64,000 nt of DNA. Source: Cricetomys ansorgei. Taxonomy: Eukaryota; Chordata; Mammalia; Rodentia; Nesomyidae. Position 1 is the first letter of the stretch; each line of letters begins with the position of its first letter. The stretch covers positions 4,774,001 to 4,838,000 of the forward strand of contig JAMJFZ010000770.1 in NCBI GenBank assembly GCA_026225945.1. The letters are read 5' to 3'. Below, one piece after another: positions 44,170-55,700 of the stretch. Under the pieces are notes generated by a model that was not told where the DNA came from, did no database searches, and saw only the letters and a list, made by a program, of their open reading frames with translations. A program made the translations under genes and the position numbers.

Positions 44170-44440
44170 AGGAGCTGTAGGGTGTTGTGAAAAGCGCATG
44201 ATTTCTGAGAACAGATTGCCTGGTGATGGGGCTGCTGTAGCTACTATCGGATGTGGGAGACGGGTTCTTTCCCTCAGCATCAACCTTAGCCTGATGATAC
44301 CGTGCTTGAGACTGTGTGTGAAGAGGAGTGGGATTAGCAGCAAGGACTCAGTGCTCTGTGACCTGGAACAAGTCGCTTCAATTGGGAGTCCACGATGCTG
44401 CCTCATTTTAAAAGGGGAATATGTATATATTTTTGCTACT
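44170..44440 (+). repeat. MIR SINE, diverged
   Basis: The 5' part resembles MIR in 'gaaaagcgcatgatttctga' (44189) and 'gaacagattgcctggtgatg'. The core is 'gctctgtgacctggaacaag' (44352), and the 3' part 'tgcctcattttaaaagggga' (44399). A long unmatched centre lowers confidence. Open frames on both strands here are chance. Confidence 0.45.
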
Positions 44441-45449
44441 GAGCCTTTCAAGTGCAGACACTGGATCAAGTTCTGAGACTGCAGCAGAGGAAGGTAGATG
44501 AACCCCCACTCCCAGCTTCCTCTGAGCACTGAACTTGCTGTGGAGTTTGATGAGATGATACATAAGAGAAGGTACTGTAGTTGTTAATGATCATCATTTT
44601 ATCAACTTAGTCTCCAAGTGTATTAAGGAGCTAAGCTTTGCCCACTTGTGTGCTGAATGTCTGGGGACTCATTCTCAGGCGGAGTACCCACAGCTAAGAG
44701 CTGAGCCTGCATGGATAGCATCACGTGTCTGTGATAGACCTGCTGGACAGACCTGCTTCTTGACAATTTGCCAACTGCCATAGCCTCTGTTGGGTGGGCA
44801 TCCCTTTCCTGTTTTGGGCCACCATTGCAGCTGTTTCTATAAAGCTGCTGTGACTTGATCCAGGGTGCCTGGCCCATTGCTGTTTATTCCTTCCCCTTGT
44901 CTTTTTTTTCAGTATGGCACATGGATACGTTAGGTATATTAGGGTTTTTCAGGAGGAGGCAGCTGCTGGGCCAGGATGGAAGAGAGCAGATCCCTTCAGG
45001 CAGTGATTATTCCATTTGACCTTTGGAAAGGTGGACTAAACACTTACTGGGGGACTGTACCTGGTCCTGCCCTCAAGTTGACTGCATATGGGAGAAGTTT
45101 ACCTGAGCAATGGGTAAAAGAGGAAGATCACCTGTGAAGAGCACTTCAGAGCACTGTTTGGACTCTGCTCATAACCATGGTTTGGTGATTCTGCCTATCA
45201 GAACTTTGTGGATATCTGTTTATAATCCAGTTCTCTGCAAAGGTATAAGGAGAGAAAAATGAGATCCTGGACTCTCTCCCCGAAGTTTGCTTTTCTAGCT
45301 GGTAAAGTGAAAATAAGTTACAGGGGGAAAATCCCACATTCATGAGTCAGCGTGGTATTTAGAATTTGAGCAATACAGGCAGATGGAGAGAAAATACTAT
45401 ATATCAGGCTGGAATGAGGGAAAGCTTCATGCATTGGGGCGGGGCCTTA
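44441..45449. other. unique sequence with a possible L2 trace
   Basis: No gene recognised. 'ctaaacacttactgggggac' (45036) and 'ggtcctgccctcaagttgac' weakly resemble a reversed L2 end. Confidence 0.35.
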
Positions 45450-45676
45450 GAGCAGAGGCTCTCAAATTTTTAATGCTGGGACCTTTTAATACAGTTCCTC
45501 ATCTTGTACTGACTCCCAACTATAAAATTATTTTTATTGCTACTTCATAAATGTAATTTTGTTACTGTTATGAATTATAATGTAAATATCTGATATGCAG
45601 ATGCTCTTAGGTGACCCCTATGAAAAAGTCATTTAGTCCTCCAAAGGTCTCAACCCACAGGTTGAGAACTGCTCCT
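45450..45676 (-). mobile_element. URR1-type hAT DNA transposon
   Basis: Nearly full-length rodent hAT-Charlie non-autonomous element: 'gaggctctcaaatttttaat' (45455), 'cagttcctcatcttgtactg' near 45493, 'attatttttattgctacttc' (45527), 'gtaattttgttactgttatg', and 'caacccacaggttgagaact' (45651). Both ends carry hAT-like AGAGGCTCTCAA and TTGAGAACTGCT words. It lies in the opposite orientation to the fragment at 12195. Confidence 0.85.
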
Positions 45677-48651
45677 TAGGGGCTATAAACATGAGCAGAT
45701 GAACTTTGTAAAGGAGAAAAGTCAAGGGACAGAGTCTCAGAAGGTGTGAGGACACTGTAACTGTGGTCCTTGCAAAGGTTGATATAACTCACAACTTGAT
45801 GTACACTATTTCTTTTATTTTTAAATCTTCTGATTGATCCTGGTTTTGCAACTGTGTAGGGAGCAAGTAAAGTCCAAAGTGAATGTGTGTTTTTTGATAT
45901 AAGTCAACCATGTCAAGGACCTATGGGAAATTTGAAAAATCCCCCTCTCCCCAGATCAGATTTAGAAGAATGGCAAAGCCTTCCTCTGGTCCCTGTGAGA
46001 ATGTGTGTGAAAAATGATCAACCCACAGCTTCTCCTCTGGAATGTTTACAACCTGAGACTCTTCAACAAGCCCCAGCTGAATAAACCTAGAAGAGCTTTT
46101 CCCATCAAGCCATCCGTCCATATTCTTCCATGTTCAAATATCTCCTCCATAAAACCGCTTAGTGAATTTGAATAACCTACATAGAAGACAAATGTACATT
46201 GGACATGGTTCTGCCCCATTCCGCAGAGCAAGAAGAGTGGGAATAAGATCCCCATGTAGGAAAGTCAGTCTTCCTCTTAGAGCAAATGTTAACTACATTT
46301 AAGTACTGACTCACTCAGGGGCCATTGACAACCAAGATGGGCAATCCATCCTGGGTGGATTTAAGACGAATTCAAATGTATTTTGACCATTCACCTCTAA
46401 ATTCTCTACCTATAAGTTTACTGTCATAACACCCCTGTGCCCAGTCAGAAGATGCATCTTCTAGAACCAAGCTAGCAGGAAGTGTCCTCCTCCTCCCACT
46501 GGCTCCCATGACGAGCCATGCTCCATGGCCTGGGAACTCACTGCTACTGAGCTTTGAGGAACCGGGTTAGAGGAGGTGCAGGGATACTGGTACCAGAGCC
46601 TCTAACATACACGTGTCAACTCCCTCTGCAGAACGACAGGTACCAAGCTGCACTCTGTTACTTCTCAGAGTCCCTAGTTGAGGAGGTGAAGATTCCTCAG
46701 TTCCATTTTCCCTACTGCCCCTTTCTCTCTCACACATTTTATCTTCATGGGCAGGAAAATAGAGAGTTCGTTAAGGAACCCATGACCTATCAGCATGCCC
46801 CATTGCTGCTCAATGCTGGTTTATAATGTCATGTTTGTCATTCATTTGGGACAAGTCATGATGACATGAAGGAAAAGGGCTATCTTGTTTCTGGTTTCCA
46901 AGATTGTATCTGAGAATGACAATAAAGTAATGTAACATGAAAGCCGAAAGCATTTAAGCCAATAGAGGATCAGAGCTGGCGATACATATATTGCTGTATC
47001 TCATCCTCTGTGTCATTGCTGTTGAAGACCAAATAGGTATGTAGTGACTGAGAGCAGCGATCCTGGGAAAATACAGCATGGGCTCAGACTCTGAGTTTAT
47101 GTGTCTAGGGCGCAAGAATTTGCTTTTCCAACTGCTTCAGTGAACACTAGTGCCGATGCTATTGGCCTATGCACACTATGGGTGTAGTGTGTCTAGAATG
47201 GAGCTTTGGGAGAGCATGCTGTATTAGGTATATGTTTGTTGGAGATCCTCTCTATGTAAGAACCACTCACAATTGGCTTCAGTACGTGTCAGGAGACAAA
47301 GTTGGTCAAGAGAATGGAGAAGATCAAGACCTACCCTAGAGGGGACAAAAATACTCTTGAGAAGGGGGATGGTTTGGCCTTGAGAGACAGGGCTAGTGTC
47401 CACATTGATAACGAGAGGACGAGCAGCAGAACAGACACTTGTATTAGTTATTTCTGTCTGAAAAAAAATGAAGAAACATGGGGGCAGGTTATGTAATGGG
47501 CCCGAAGATACAGGCTGGGGTGGAGTGGGAATCCAGAGTCACACATCTCCTCGGGCCTGAATTCCCAAACTGAGGACAAGCTGGAAAACAGAGGCTTAGG
47601 AATCAGAGGGTGCAGGGAAGACCCAGATCTTCTTTTGTGCTAACATTATGGACTTCAAGGATGTCTGGATAGCATCTCTGCCTCCTCTTCTCGAAAAGAC
47701 AGTTAAATGACCTAGCACTTGGGAGGACTCACCCATCTTTGGCAAGCACGTGGAATACTCTTAAGATTTAAGAGCTCTTCTCTACTCAACTCTGAAACCT
47801 GCTCCCAAGCCCATGAGGCAGGCTTTAATTGGCATGAGTTTGCCACCAGGCTTCCTGAACTTGCCTAGATTGCACTTTCAGATGGACTGAAGACATTTGG
47901 GTGTTGGGAGATGCCCCATTACTGTGATTTAAAAGCATCTTGCTGCCTCTCGTCTCCTTCTTACCGGATTGCCCATTCCTCAGAGAATTTAACATTTAGT
48001 GCACAATAAGATACTTCTCTATGCCAAACACACACGGAAACGTACACTTAACCCGCACGAGCTCAGTTAAAGTACAGTCGGAGCCAACTCATGCATGTTC
48101 TCGGATGCAGGCGGTGTCTTGGTGTTTGGTGAAACAGTGATGATTGTGACTGACTGAAGTGTTTCTCTGAGAGTGGATGATGGAGAGAGACAGGCTCTGC
48201 TGTAAGGAGGAAGGCTAGGGCAGGGCGCAGGAGGAAGAAGGCAGAGGGAAAAATAAGCCTCTGAAGTGATTGAGTTTATACAGACACAATTTACAGAGAG
48301 CCTTGGAAGAAATTTGTTCCTGAATGGTGATTCCCACCCTTTGCCATTTCTTATGGAATCAAGCCTGCACGAAAGTTATCTCTTTTTCTCAGCGTGTCTG
48401 CCTGAGAGAATCAGGTCATTTGTAAGTCAGAATTCCTACAGAATTCAAAATAGGTAAATTCGCAGCTGTGGAACCTCAGCTGGCTGAGAGGATGGGCTCA
48501 ACTGAAGGCAGCTTCCTCGTTCCCTCGCTGAGCATTACCTTTGAGGGCTTCTCATCTCACAGCAATAGAGGTGCAGACTGAGGACAAATCTTCCATTTTT
48601 ATAAGTCAGTGAAGTCTTGATTCTCCTAGAATTCAAGCCAGGTATGGCCAT
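45677..48651. other. unique non-coding sequence, about 3 kb
   Basis: The longest stretch without a recognised repeat. No domain-bearing frame was found. A slightly CpG-richer segment lies at 48040-48110. Confidence 0.4.
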
Positions 48652-48693
48652 CTCTTTCTCTCTCTCTCTCTCTCTCTCTGAATTCAGACATAA

Positions 48694-48740
<47 letters not shown>

Positions 48741-48756
48741 AATCCAGACATAACGG
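48652..48756. repeat. duplicated (CT)n module
   Basis: Two CT tracts (48652-48679 and 48696-48737) are each followed by the same 16-mer, GAATTCAGACATAACG (48680-48695) and GAATCCAGACATAACG (48740-48755). A CT tract plus its flank has been tandemly duplicated. Confidence 0.95.
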
Positions 48757-49249
48757 TGTGGGACCTACTGGAGACATTCTGTAAATTCTAGTGCCCAGAG
48801 ACACTTAATGAACCGAGACCCCTCCATTGCCAGCAAGCACCCCAGTATCTTGGTGAACAGCCATGGTTGAGTCACCAGGATCTGGGCCAGGAACTTAGGA
48901 GTTGTGCCCCAAGCAGCCAGGGTAGGATGGTTATGCTGGCTTGTGAGGCGCCTCTGCCCCCGTGGCAGTCCGTAGAGTCTGATGTAAAAGTCTTTATGAT
49001 GGCAGCTGCTGTAAACTCTGAGTTCGTTACTAGCAATGAGACAGCAATTAAAAGATCATGTCCCCTTCAATTAAGAATGCCTTGATTAGTAAGATGCACC
49101 AGCAACTTAATGTCTCTGTGCCAGGCAAGATTGGAGTGTGAGAAAATGGTATTAAATATATATTAAAATATGCAGAGTGCGGACTAGACTGCAATTTCAC
49201 AATCAGTGTATGTTGGAAAATGTATGATTCTTGGAATTGTATTTAACTA
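48757..49249. other. unique sequence, possible MIR trace
   Basis: 'cagcaacttaatgtctctgt' (49101) may be a MIR remnant; nothing firmer. Confidence 0.35.
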
Positions 49250-49400
49250 CATAATGATACGGTGCCTTACATAAATTAGCTCATTTAATCTTCACAACAA
49301 CGCTACCTGTGAGCAGGTGCCCCAGCTCTCCCCATTTTACTGGAGAGAGAGCTGAGGCTTAGAGAAGGATGAAGTAACCCATCTTGGGAACAGAATCCAA
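49250..49400 (-). repeat. MIR SINE
   Basis: Reverse MIR: 'attagctcatttaatcttca' (49276), 'caacaacgctacctgtgagc' (49296), 'ccccattttactggagagag' (49330) and 'tgaggcttagagaaggatga' (49351). A clear match in order. Confidence 0.88.
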
Positions 49401-49480
49401 CACTTTATTGAGAGCCAAGGTCAGGCTTTCTCAGGCGTATTCCCTTCTTGTCCCTTAATCAGGGCTCTGGGGCCTCTAAA

Positions 49481-49845
49481 CGCGGAGACGTTTCCCACAG
49501 CTGCTTACAAAATGCGCTGCACAGGGATACCCGGCTTAGGGAGTGGCTAAGAATGAAATCCTACCTGAGGCCCTCACCAGGCCTTGCGCTCGCTCGAAGG
49601 ATGTCTCTGTTAGTTCCATAAAGGCTGAGCGTGAGACAAGACGCAGCGAGTGACTGAGCCAAGGTGTCCTCCGAGCACGAAGCAGGGGCCACGGAAGCAC
49701 TTCCTGGTGGTTTCTGTCTTCATTTTATACGAGTGTTTTCCTGGATGTAGGTATGTGTACCGGTAGCGTGTGGGCCTGGTGCCTGTCGAGGTCAGAGCTC
49801 CCCCAACCCGGTCCTGGAAGTGGAGACAATCAGGAGCTGCCGCGT
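49481..49845. other. CpG-rich patch
   Basis: About 21 CpG dinucleotides were counted by eye in 365 bases, far above the CpG-poor surroundings. The first 220 bases (15 CpG) lie outside any recognised repeat; the rest is the B3 SINE. No promoter or exon could be assigned. Confidence 0.6.
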
Positions 49846-49922
49846 GGGGGCTGAGAATGGAATCTGGGTCCTCTGTGAGAGCAGCAAGTGCTCTTAACCA
49901 CTGAGCCATCTCTTCAGCCTCC
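49718..49922 (-). repeat. B3-type SINE
   Basis: Reverse B3: 'attttatacgagtgttttcc' (49722), 'tgggcctggtgcctgtcgag' (49771), 'gggtcctctgtgagagcagc' (49867) and the reversed head 'cttaaccactgagccatctc' (49893). Confidence 0.88.
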
Positions 49923-49936
49923 TACTTCTCAGTGGG

Positions 49937-49983
<47 letters not shown>

Positions 49984-50156
49984 TTGAGAACCATGAATGT
50001 TGTTTTTCTCTGGTACTATATATTTAGCTTTGAGACAGGGCTTCTCACTGGCTTGTAGCTTGCCAATTTGGATGGATTGTCTGGACAGAAAGTACCAGAA
50101 TCCACCTGTCTTTGCTTCTCCAGTGCTGGGATCATAAACATATGCCCACCCCACCT
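49937..50156 (-). repeat. (GT)n tract and B4-type SINE fragment
   Basis: (GT)n at 49940-49981 is followed by reversed B4 body: 'agctttgagacagggcttct' (50025), 'cttgtagcttgccaatttgg', 'gcttctccagtgctgggatc' near 50114. The tRNA-like head is missing. Confidence 0.7.
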
Positions 50157-52769
50157 GTGTGTGTCTTCAGGCACATACTAGAATCATTACACTGATGAAG
50201 CACTCTGAAAAGGAAAAATCCTTTCATTGGAGCTGTTTGCTGCTAAGGGTTAGAGAGAAGGCCTGAGAGGGCCTTCTGCATCCTGGGGTTCTTGGGGTTG
50301 GCTTGAGTCTCAAGTTCAGTGGAAGCAGAGTAGGTGGGCAGACTGAAGGGCCCTCAGACAACGGGGAATGTCTGTGTTCCCAGGCTGGCCCCTCTTGCGC
50401 AGGTCTGCTCTTTTGTCACCCCCCCCACACACACACACACCCCATCTTGAGCTTCCTGTCAGAAAGGAAAGCAGAGACTCTTACGCACTGCATTCCAGGA
50501 CAGTCTGGGTAGTGGAAAGTATGGAAACAAATTTGTTTCCAAAGCTTCATGAGTTATGGGGACTTCTCAGAAACTCTCCATTTGGACACAAAAAATGAAG
50601 TACCATTTTTGAGGCTCACTGGAGAGGAGCCCAAGGGTGACACAGCTGCAGGCACTGGCAAGATGAGAAGTACAGATGTTGTATTCAGCTACCTCAATCA
50701 GTGTAGCTTACTTTAAAATAGGCCGCCAGCTCCCCTGTGCAGGAAGGCTACCCTAAAGCTAGAGCTAGCAGAAGTGCATGTGTGCAAACAATGGCTTTGT
50801 ATTCCCTAAGCAGAGAGGCCCAGGTGGTGCTTTGGGATACAGATTCCTTGGGCACTTGTAGGGTAGGTGTCCAGGGAAGTTTTTGCCCAGGTCAGCCCCT
50901 TCCTCAGCTATGCACGGTGATATCTGTCACAGTCTCTTCCCCCTCTCCTGTACAAAGTAGGTTCTAGTTTGGCTGTGAGTTTGAGTCCATCACTCAGATG
51001 GACAGAGAAAGGTGTCCTACTGAATGTTGAGGGGTTTCCTTCTAGACTCATTGGCTCTTCATCAAGGAAAGGCAGGAAATCTCAAATCAGGACACTTAGG
51101 GAGGATTTGTCAGGACCTATACTTAGCTAAGTATTCAATTCATTAAAGGGTATGTGTCTGGTGGAGTATCCGTCCTTCCTGATTATAGTAGAGTGCCAAC
51201 TTCCATTTTAACAAGCTCCACAGAACCCTTGTGATCAGCCAGGACTCGGGAGCGTTTGTGGACACTGTTCTCATTGTTAACAAGTTATCTCTGGTTTGGC
51301 AGGGTGCACCAGGTTATAGTTAGTGTTGCATTTTCATAATTAATGAGTCTATTTTGGGTGCAACAGCCCAGTTTCTGGCTTATTAACTTCTAGAATTTTC
51401 CGTATAAGGAAGAGCCTGGCTAAAAATTCATTGAGATGAGTACCAATCAGTGTCTTCAAGTTCATCATCCATTTGCTACTTGGTACTGGGACTCGCATAG
51501 GGACGTCTTCACCTGGATGTCCCTCAGGGAATGTGTGTAGGATAAATGAGCCGGCCAGTGCTGTGCACCTTCCTTTCTCTACTGGTTCTGCTCAGACGTT
51601 GGGAATAAAGAAGCTCTGGTATAGGACAGCAAGCCCGGCTGAAGGAGGAGATGTGCTTTGTTTCCAGCCCCCCTTTCTCATAGATACAAGCTGTCTCAGT
51701 CCTGCCATCTGCCTTAAAGAGCAGGCAGATTAATGAGGAGTGTATTTAGAGCCTTGGTAGCCTTGCCTCCAGACATGTCTGCAGCATCTTGCAGTTTACA
51801 AACTAGGTTCCCGTACTAATCTCTTTTGACTTAATGAGACAGTGATCCAACTGGTTACAAGTCAGCAAAGCAGCACCACACACCATGCATGACAGCCGCG
51901 GAGCCAGAACGAAGTTGTCACATGAATGAAAGGAAGCGATAAAGATTTGTGTTTCCTGACTGGGAAAAGAAAACAGCTGGAAAGCTTCCATTCAGGATCT
52001 TGTATCTGTGTCTTTAGTGTTTCAGCAATCTTGTTGGAAACGCCGGAAAGCACTAGCCACATCCTGCAGGTGGGACTGACAGCTCCAGATTGCACTGGGT
52101 TAGGCACGCGGTTGCCACTTGGTGAGACTGTGTTCCTAAGGCATGAGACAGTGGGACTGAGTTCTGGCTTTGTAGCACTCTGGAGGCCGCCAGTAGGCTG
52201 TGGTTCTTTACCTCGCCACTCAGAGCTACTCCAGAATCCTAGTATGGCCTCCTTCACAGGGATGAGATCTTCAGCCTTCACAAGTGGGGTGATCTTAACT
52301 TCTGAAACAATGAAACATATGTGCATTTTTGCTGGAAGTTCTTGGGTGCACTGGGCAAGGGAAATGCAGAAAGAGCTTTGTGTTTCATATTAACTCCCCA
52401 CACTTTCCTCTGACATTTTACACCCCACACACCTGGTGGGCAGGAGGACTTTTCATCTGCTTGTCATATGTTTGATGCAGGGGACTGACACATGATCCAG
52501 GTAGACATGCCATTCTGCTCAGACATCCATGATACTAGAATCCCCACAATGGACAGGGGTGACAGAACTGTCCAGGAGTCTCTGCCTTTACCCAGCCGAG
52601 GTTGATGCTAACTACTCATCAGGTTCTGCCAGAGCTATGGTACCATAGGAAGCTTCCCTGCCCCCAGAAGCCTAATAAATCAAAGGGCTAGGGAGTTGCC
52701 ACATGAGACAGACCTAGCTGACAGAACCCATCTTGTCATGCGAAGTAGACTGCTTTCAAAGGTGTGCTT
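50157..52769. other. unique non-coding sequence, about 2.6 kb
   Basis: No transposon recognised. A C9 plus (AC)n run lies at 50418-50442. Frames of 154 and 155 codons at 51862-52393 run antisense to one another and have no domain. Confidence 0.4.
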
Positions 52770-53110
52770 CTCTGTTAGCTACCAGCTGCTACTATAACAA
52801 ATCGCCACAGACTCAGTGACTTTAAAAGTACAAACTCATAGTGTCAGAAGTCAGAATTCCCACAGCAGTCTCTGGACGATTCCAGCCATCAGCAAGACTG
52901 GAGCTCTAACTGGGGTCTGTTTCTCCACATTTCCTGCTTCCTAGAGACCTGTATATTTGTTCTTAGTTCCTTTCTGTACCCCTCTGAGTTCTGATTGCCT
53001 TCTCTGACTTTGGACCTTATGCCTCCTCCTTATTAAGGCCCTGATATTACATTTGGCTCACCCAGATCCTCCAAAATAGCAAGTGCCCCTTTGGTGGTGG
53101 TGGAGTTGTA
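52770..53110 (-). mobile_element. ERVL-MaLR LTR, MLT1-like
   Basis: Reversed LTR 3' half: 'cagctgctactataacaaat' (52783), 'cgccacagactcagtgactt' (52803) and 'tcatagtgtcagaagtcaga' (52836). It continues with 'tatgcctcctccttattaag' and 'ggctcacccagatcctccaa'. Diverged; subfamily not assigned. Confidence 0.6.
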
Positions 53111-53639
53111 TCCAGACAAACTCATTACGTATCTATAATATAAAAGACAAAAATGCATTTAATACACGTGCTAGTGAGCATCGTGGTACATTAATGCAGT
53201 GCACTTTAGTTATGTGTCCCTTTGTCATCAATAGCTGACTGGTGGTTGTGAGTTGGGTTTGTTGTCTAGCATTGTGAGAAAATATGATTCCTCATATATC
53301 ACAGCTCGGGAAAGATCCGTGTTCAGAGTTTGGTGGATGGTTTCTGCCAAATGGAATACGTATAGCTTTAGCATCTGTGGAATCCACCCGGAATCACCGT
53401 AGCCTAGGGGCATGTGTGTACGTACCTGGCTTGTATGGATCTTAATGCTCCTCATAGCCCTTCATGCTATTTCTCACCGCCAGCTGTCATACATGCTGAG
53501 AAGCATGGTCTCCTTATACTTGTCTTTGCACATGTCACTTGCATCTGTGGGATAACTCGGTGACGTTGTTGGATCCCAGGCTGTGTTCATCATAAATGGT
53601 GCCATGTTTTTGTCTTTTCCATTTCTATGCGTGCTTATG
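53111..53639. other. unique non-coding sequence
   Basis: Nothing recognisable. Confidence 0.4.
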
Positions 53640-54002
53640 TGCTTGTGTGGGCATAGGCATACATTTTTACATGTGTGTGGGTGCATGTGCTTTTTTTGGA
53701 GGTGCATGCTCATGAGAGTGTACATGTACATATGTGCCCTAGGTTGATATCAGGAATAATCTTTGATATCGAATTTACCTTATTTAATAAAGCAGACTCT
53801 CTCAGTCCAACCCAGAACTTGTCCACATGGCTAGTTTCACTAGCTAGCTTTCTCTGTGGATCCTTTGCCTCTGCCTTCCAAGGCTGAACTAATAAGCGGG
53901 CTGTCATGGCTACCCATCATTTACGTGGGTTCTGTAGATCTTGACAGCAGTCCTAAGGCTGGTGCTTAAAATGCCTTCATTACTGAGCCATCTCCATGAC
54001 TC
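53640..54002 (-). repeat. B4-type SINE
   Basis: Reverse B4/RSINE1. The reversed TG-rich tail (53640-53690) has 'tacatgtgtgtgggtgcatg'. The body has 'cagactctctcagtccaacc' near 53793 and 'gatcctttgcctctgccttc' near 53860. The next part is 'tacgtgggttctgtagatct' (53921), and the reversed head is 'ttcattactgagccatctcc' near 53977. Confidence 0.78.
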
Positions 54003-55189
54003 CCAAATGCTACACTTCTGTGGCAGTTGCTACCTGGATCTAGCTTCACGGCATGCTCAGCAGTACTCAGCTGTGCAAGTCACTGATCGTAGGCTTCTCA
54101 GACTTGTCACCCGACCCTCTAGGAAATAGCTAACGACTGGGGTTATAGAACCAGGGTTCCATGGAACCCTCCTGGGTTAGCCACTGCAGACCCACCGCCG
54201 GAGTCGCAACCAAGACCTGTACATTGGCCCACAGCATATTCATCGTGTAGCAGATGTCAGGACACTACGCCACATGCTAGGAACACGGTGACATGTTTCC
54301 TTGAAAGCTACCTGCTTCTCTGTCCCTCTGAGTCACAGAGTGAGAAAGGACAGAGACTTTTACTGAAGCATTGTGGTGGTGGTACTGTACTGGGTCAGAG
54401 AGCCTCAACAGAGGTATGTCATTTGCAGGGAAATTGCGGCCATGTTGGCTGGGCCAGACCACGTCTATGTGACACAGCTATTGTTTGTGAAAGAGATTTG
54501 ATGCTTCATTAGAGAAAGACTGTGTACAGAGACCGGACAGAGGTATCTTAACAGCCTTCTGATTAAAGGTGCACAAGTGCCAGATGAGTAGCATCTCGAG
54601 AAGGCGGGCTCCACGGGGGCCATATGACTACCTTTTCCCCTTATCCAGCCTGGCATGGCATCGTGCATTTGTTTCTCGGAAGAAATGAGAAAGGGCCTAG
54701 GTGACAGTGCGGAGGAGGTGCGGAAAGCAGAATACAACCTGGAGCTGCGCATCTCTGCAGGGGCCTGGAAGGAGAGGTCGAGGCTTCTTCATAGGGCATT
54801 TGATTCCTAGTCTTGAGGCAAAGTCTGGTCCACACAGATGCTGCCTCATACTACAAGCCTTTGTCAATGCGTGGGTCTTTTCAACGAGAACCACGTAGAG
54901 TGTTTGCCTAGGAACGGCAAGGCCACCATGTACACAAAGGGTTACCGTTTCCTTCTTCGACTTGGTATCACTGACACCATGGGACCTAAAATCTCATAAA
55001 ACCATACCTCAAAAGTTGTGGCTTATCTTCCTGGTCTCTACGTACGGTCATCAGGGGGTGGGTTAGTTCCCTCCTAGATGAGGTAATTGTCCCGGACGAG
55101 GAAGAAACTTGACAGAGTAGGGTTGAAAACTGGTCTATGGACAAAGAAGAAAACTCTTTATGCAGTGATCAAAGTGGTCTTTGACGATG
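54003..55189. other. unique non-coding sequence
   Basis: No gene or transposon recognised. Several reverse frames of 61-95 codons at 54277-54894 overlap forward frames and lack domains. Confidence 0.4.
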
Positions 55190-55460
55190 TCAATCAAGCT
55201 TTGCAAGCATGAGTGCCTGGATTCTGTTCTCAGTTCCCATGTAAAGGTTCTAGGAGTGCTGGTACAAGGTTACAGTCTCAGCACTGGGAGGTGGAGACAG
55301 AAGGATCCCTGGGGCTCAGTAGCCAACCAGCAAAGCCTAACTGGTAAGTGCCTGGCCAATGAGAGACCCTATTTCAGGAGGTGAATGGCGTTCCTGAGGG
55401 ATGACACCTGAGGTTATCTGGTTTTTACATGCACGTGTACACACAGACACACATCTGAAA
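55190..55460 (+). repeat. B4-type SINE
   Basis: Well-preserved forward B4/RSINE1: head 'gctttgcaagcatgagtgcc' (55199), body 'tctcagcactgggaggtgga' (55276) and 'gatccctggggctcagtagc' (55304), then 'atgagagaccctatttcagg' (55359) and 'gatgacacctgaggttatct' (55401), ending in a CA-rich tail. Confidence 0.9.
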
Positions 55461-55461
55461 A

Positions 55462-55612
55462 GAATCAGTCAAGCTAGGCCTGGTAGATCAGGCCTAAAAT
55501 CCTAGCTGCTAAGGAAACTGAGGCAGGAGGATCACAAGTTTAGTTACCTGCCTGGGATGCAAAGTCTATTTAAGGAGAGCAACATAATGAGACCCTGTTC
55601 CGAAAAAAAATA
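55462..55612 (+). repeat. B1-like SINE
   Basis: 'taggcctggtagatcaggcc' (55475), 'aaaatcctagctgctaagga' (55496), 'aactgaggcaggaggatcac' (55516) and 'aatgagaccctgttccgaaa' (55586) with an A-rich end. Diverged B1-type monomer placed directly after the B4. Confidence 0.75.
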
Positions 55613-55613
55613 A

Positions 55614-55700
55614 AAAAGGCTGGGGATTAGACTCAGGAGTAAAGTGTTTGCCTAGCATCCATGAGGCTCTATTATTTATAGGACCAAAACCCTCCAAAAT
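55614..55700 (+). repeat. ID-like SINE fragment
   Basis: 'aaaaggctggggattagact' (55614), 'caggagtaaagtgtttgcct' (55634) and 'agcatccatgaggctc' match the ID tRNA-Ala-derived head. Its position after a B1 A-tail suggests a composite or a second insertion. Confidence 0.75.

Noticed and set aside
44122..44529. 135-codon reverse frame with an antisense 109-codon frame
   Set aside because: Overlaps a diverged MIR and is open on both strands; no domain.
51862..52393. Antisense pair of 154- and 155-codon open frames
   Set aside because: Both strands are open over the same segment, which points to a chance lack of stops. Neither shows a domain, signal peptide or codon pattern.
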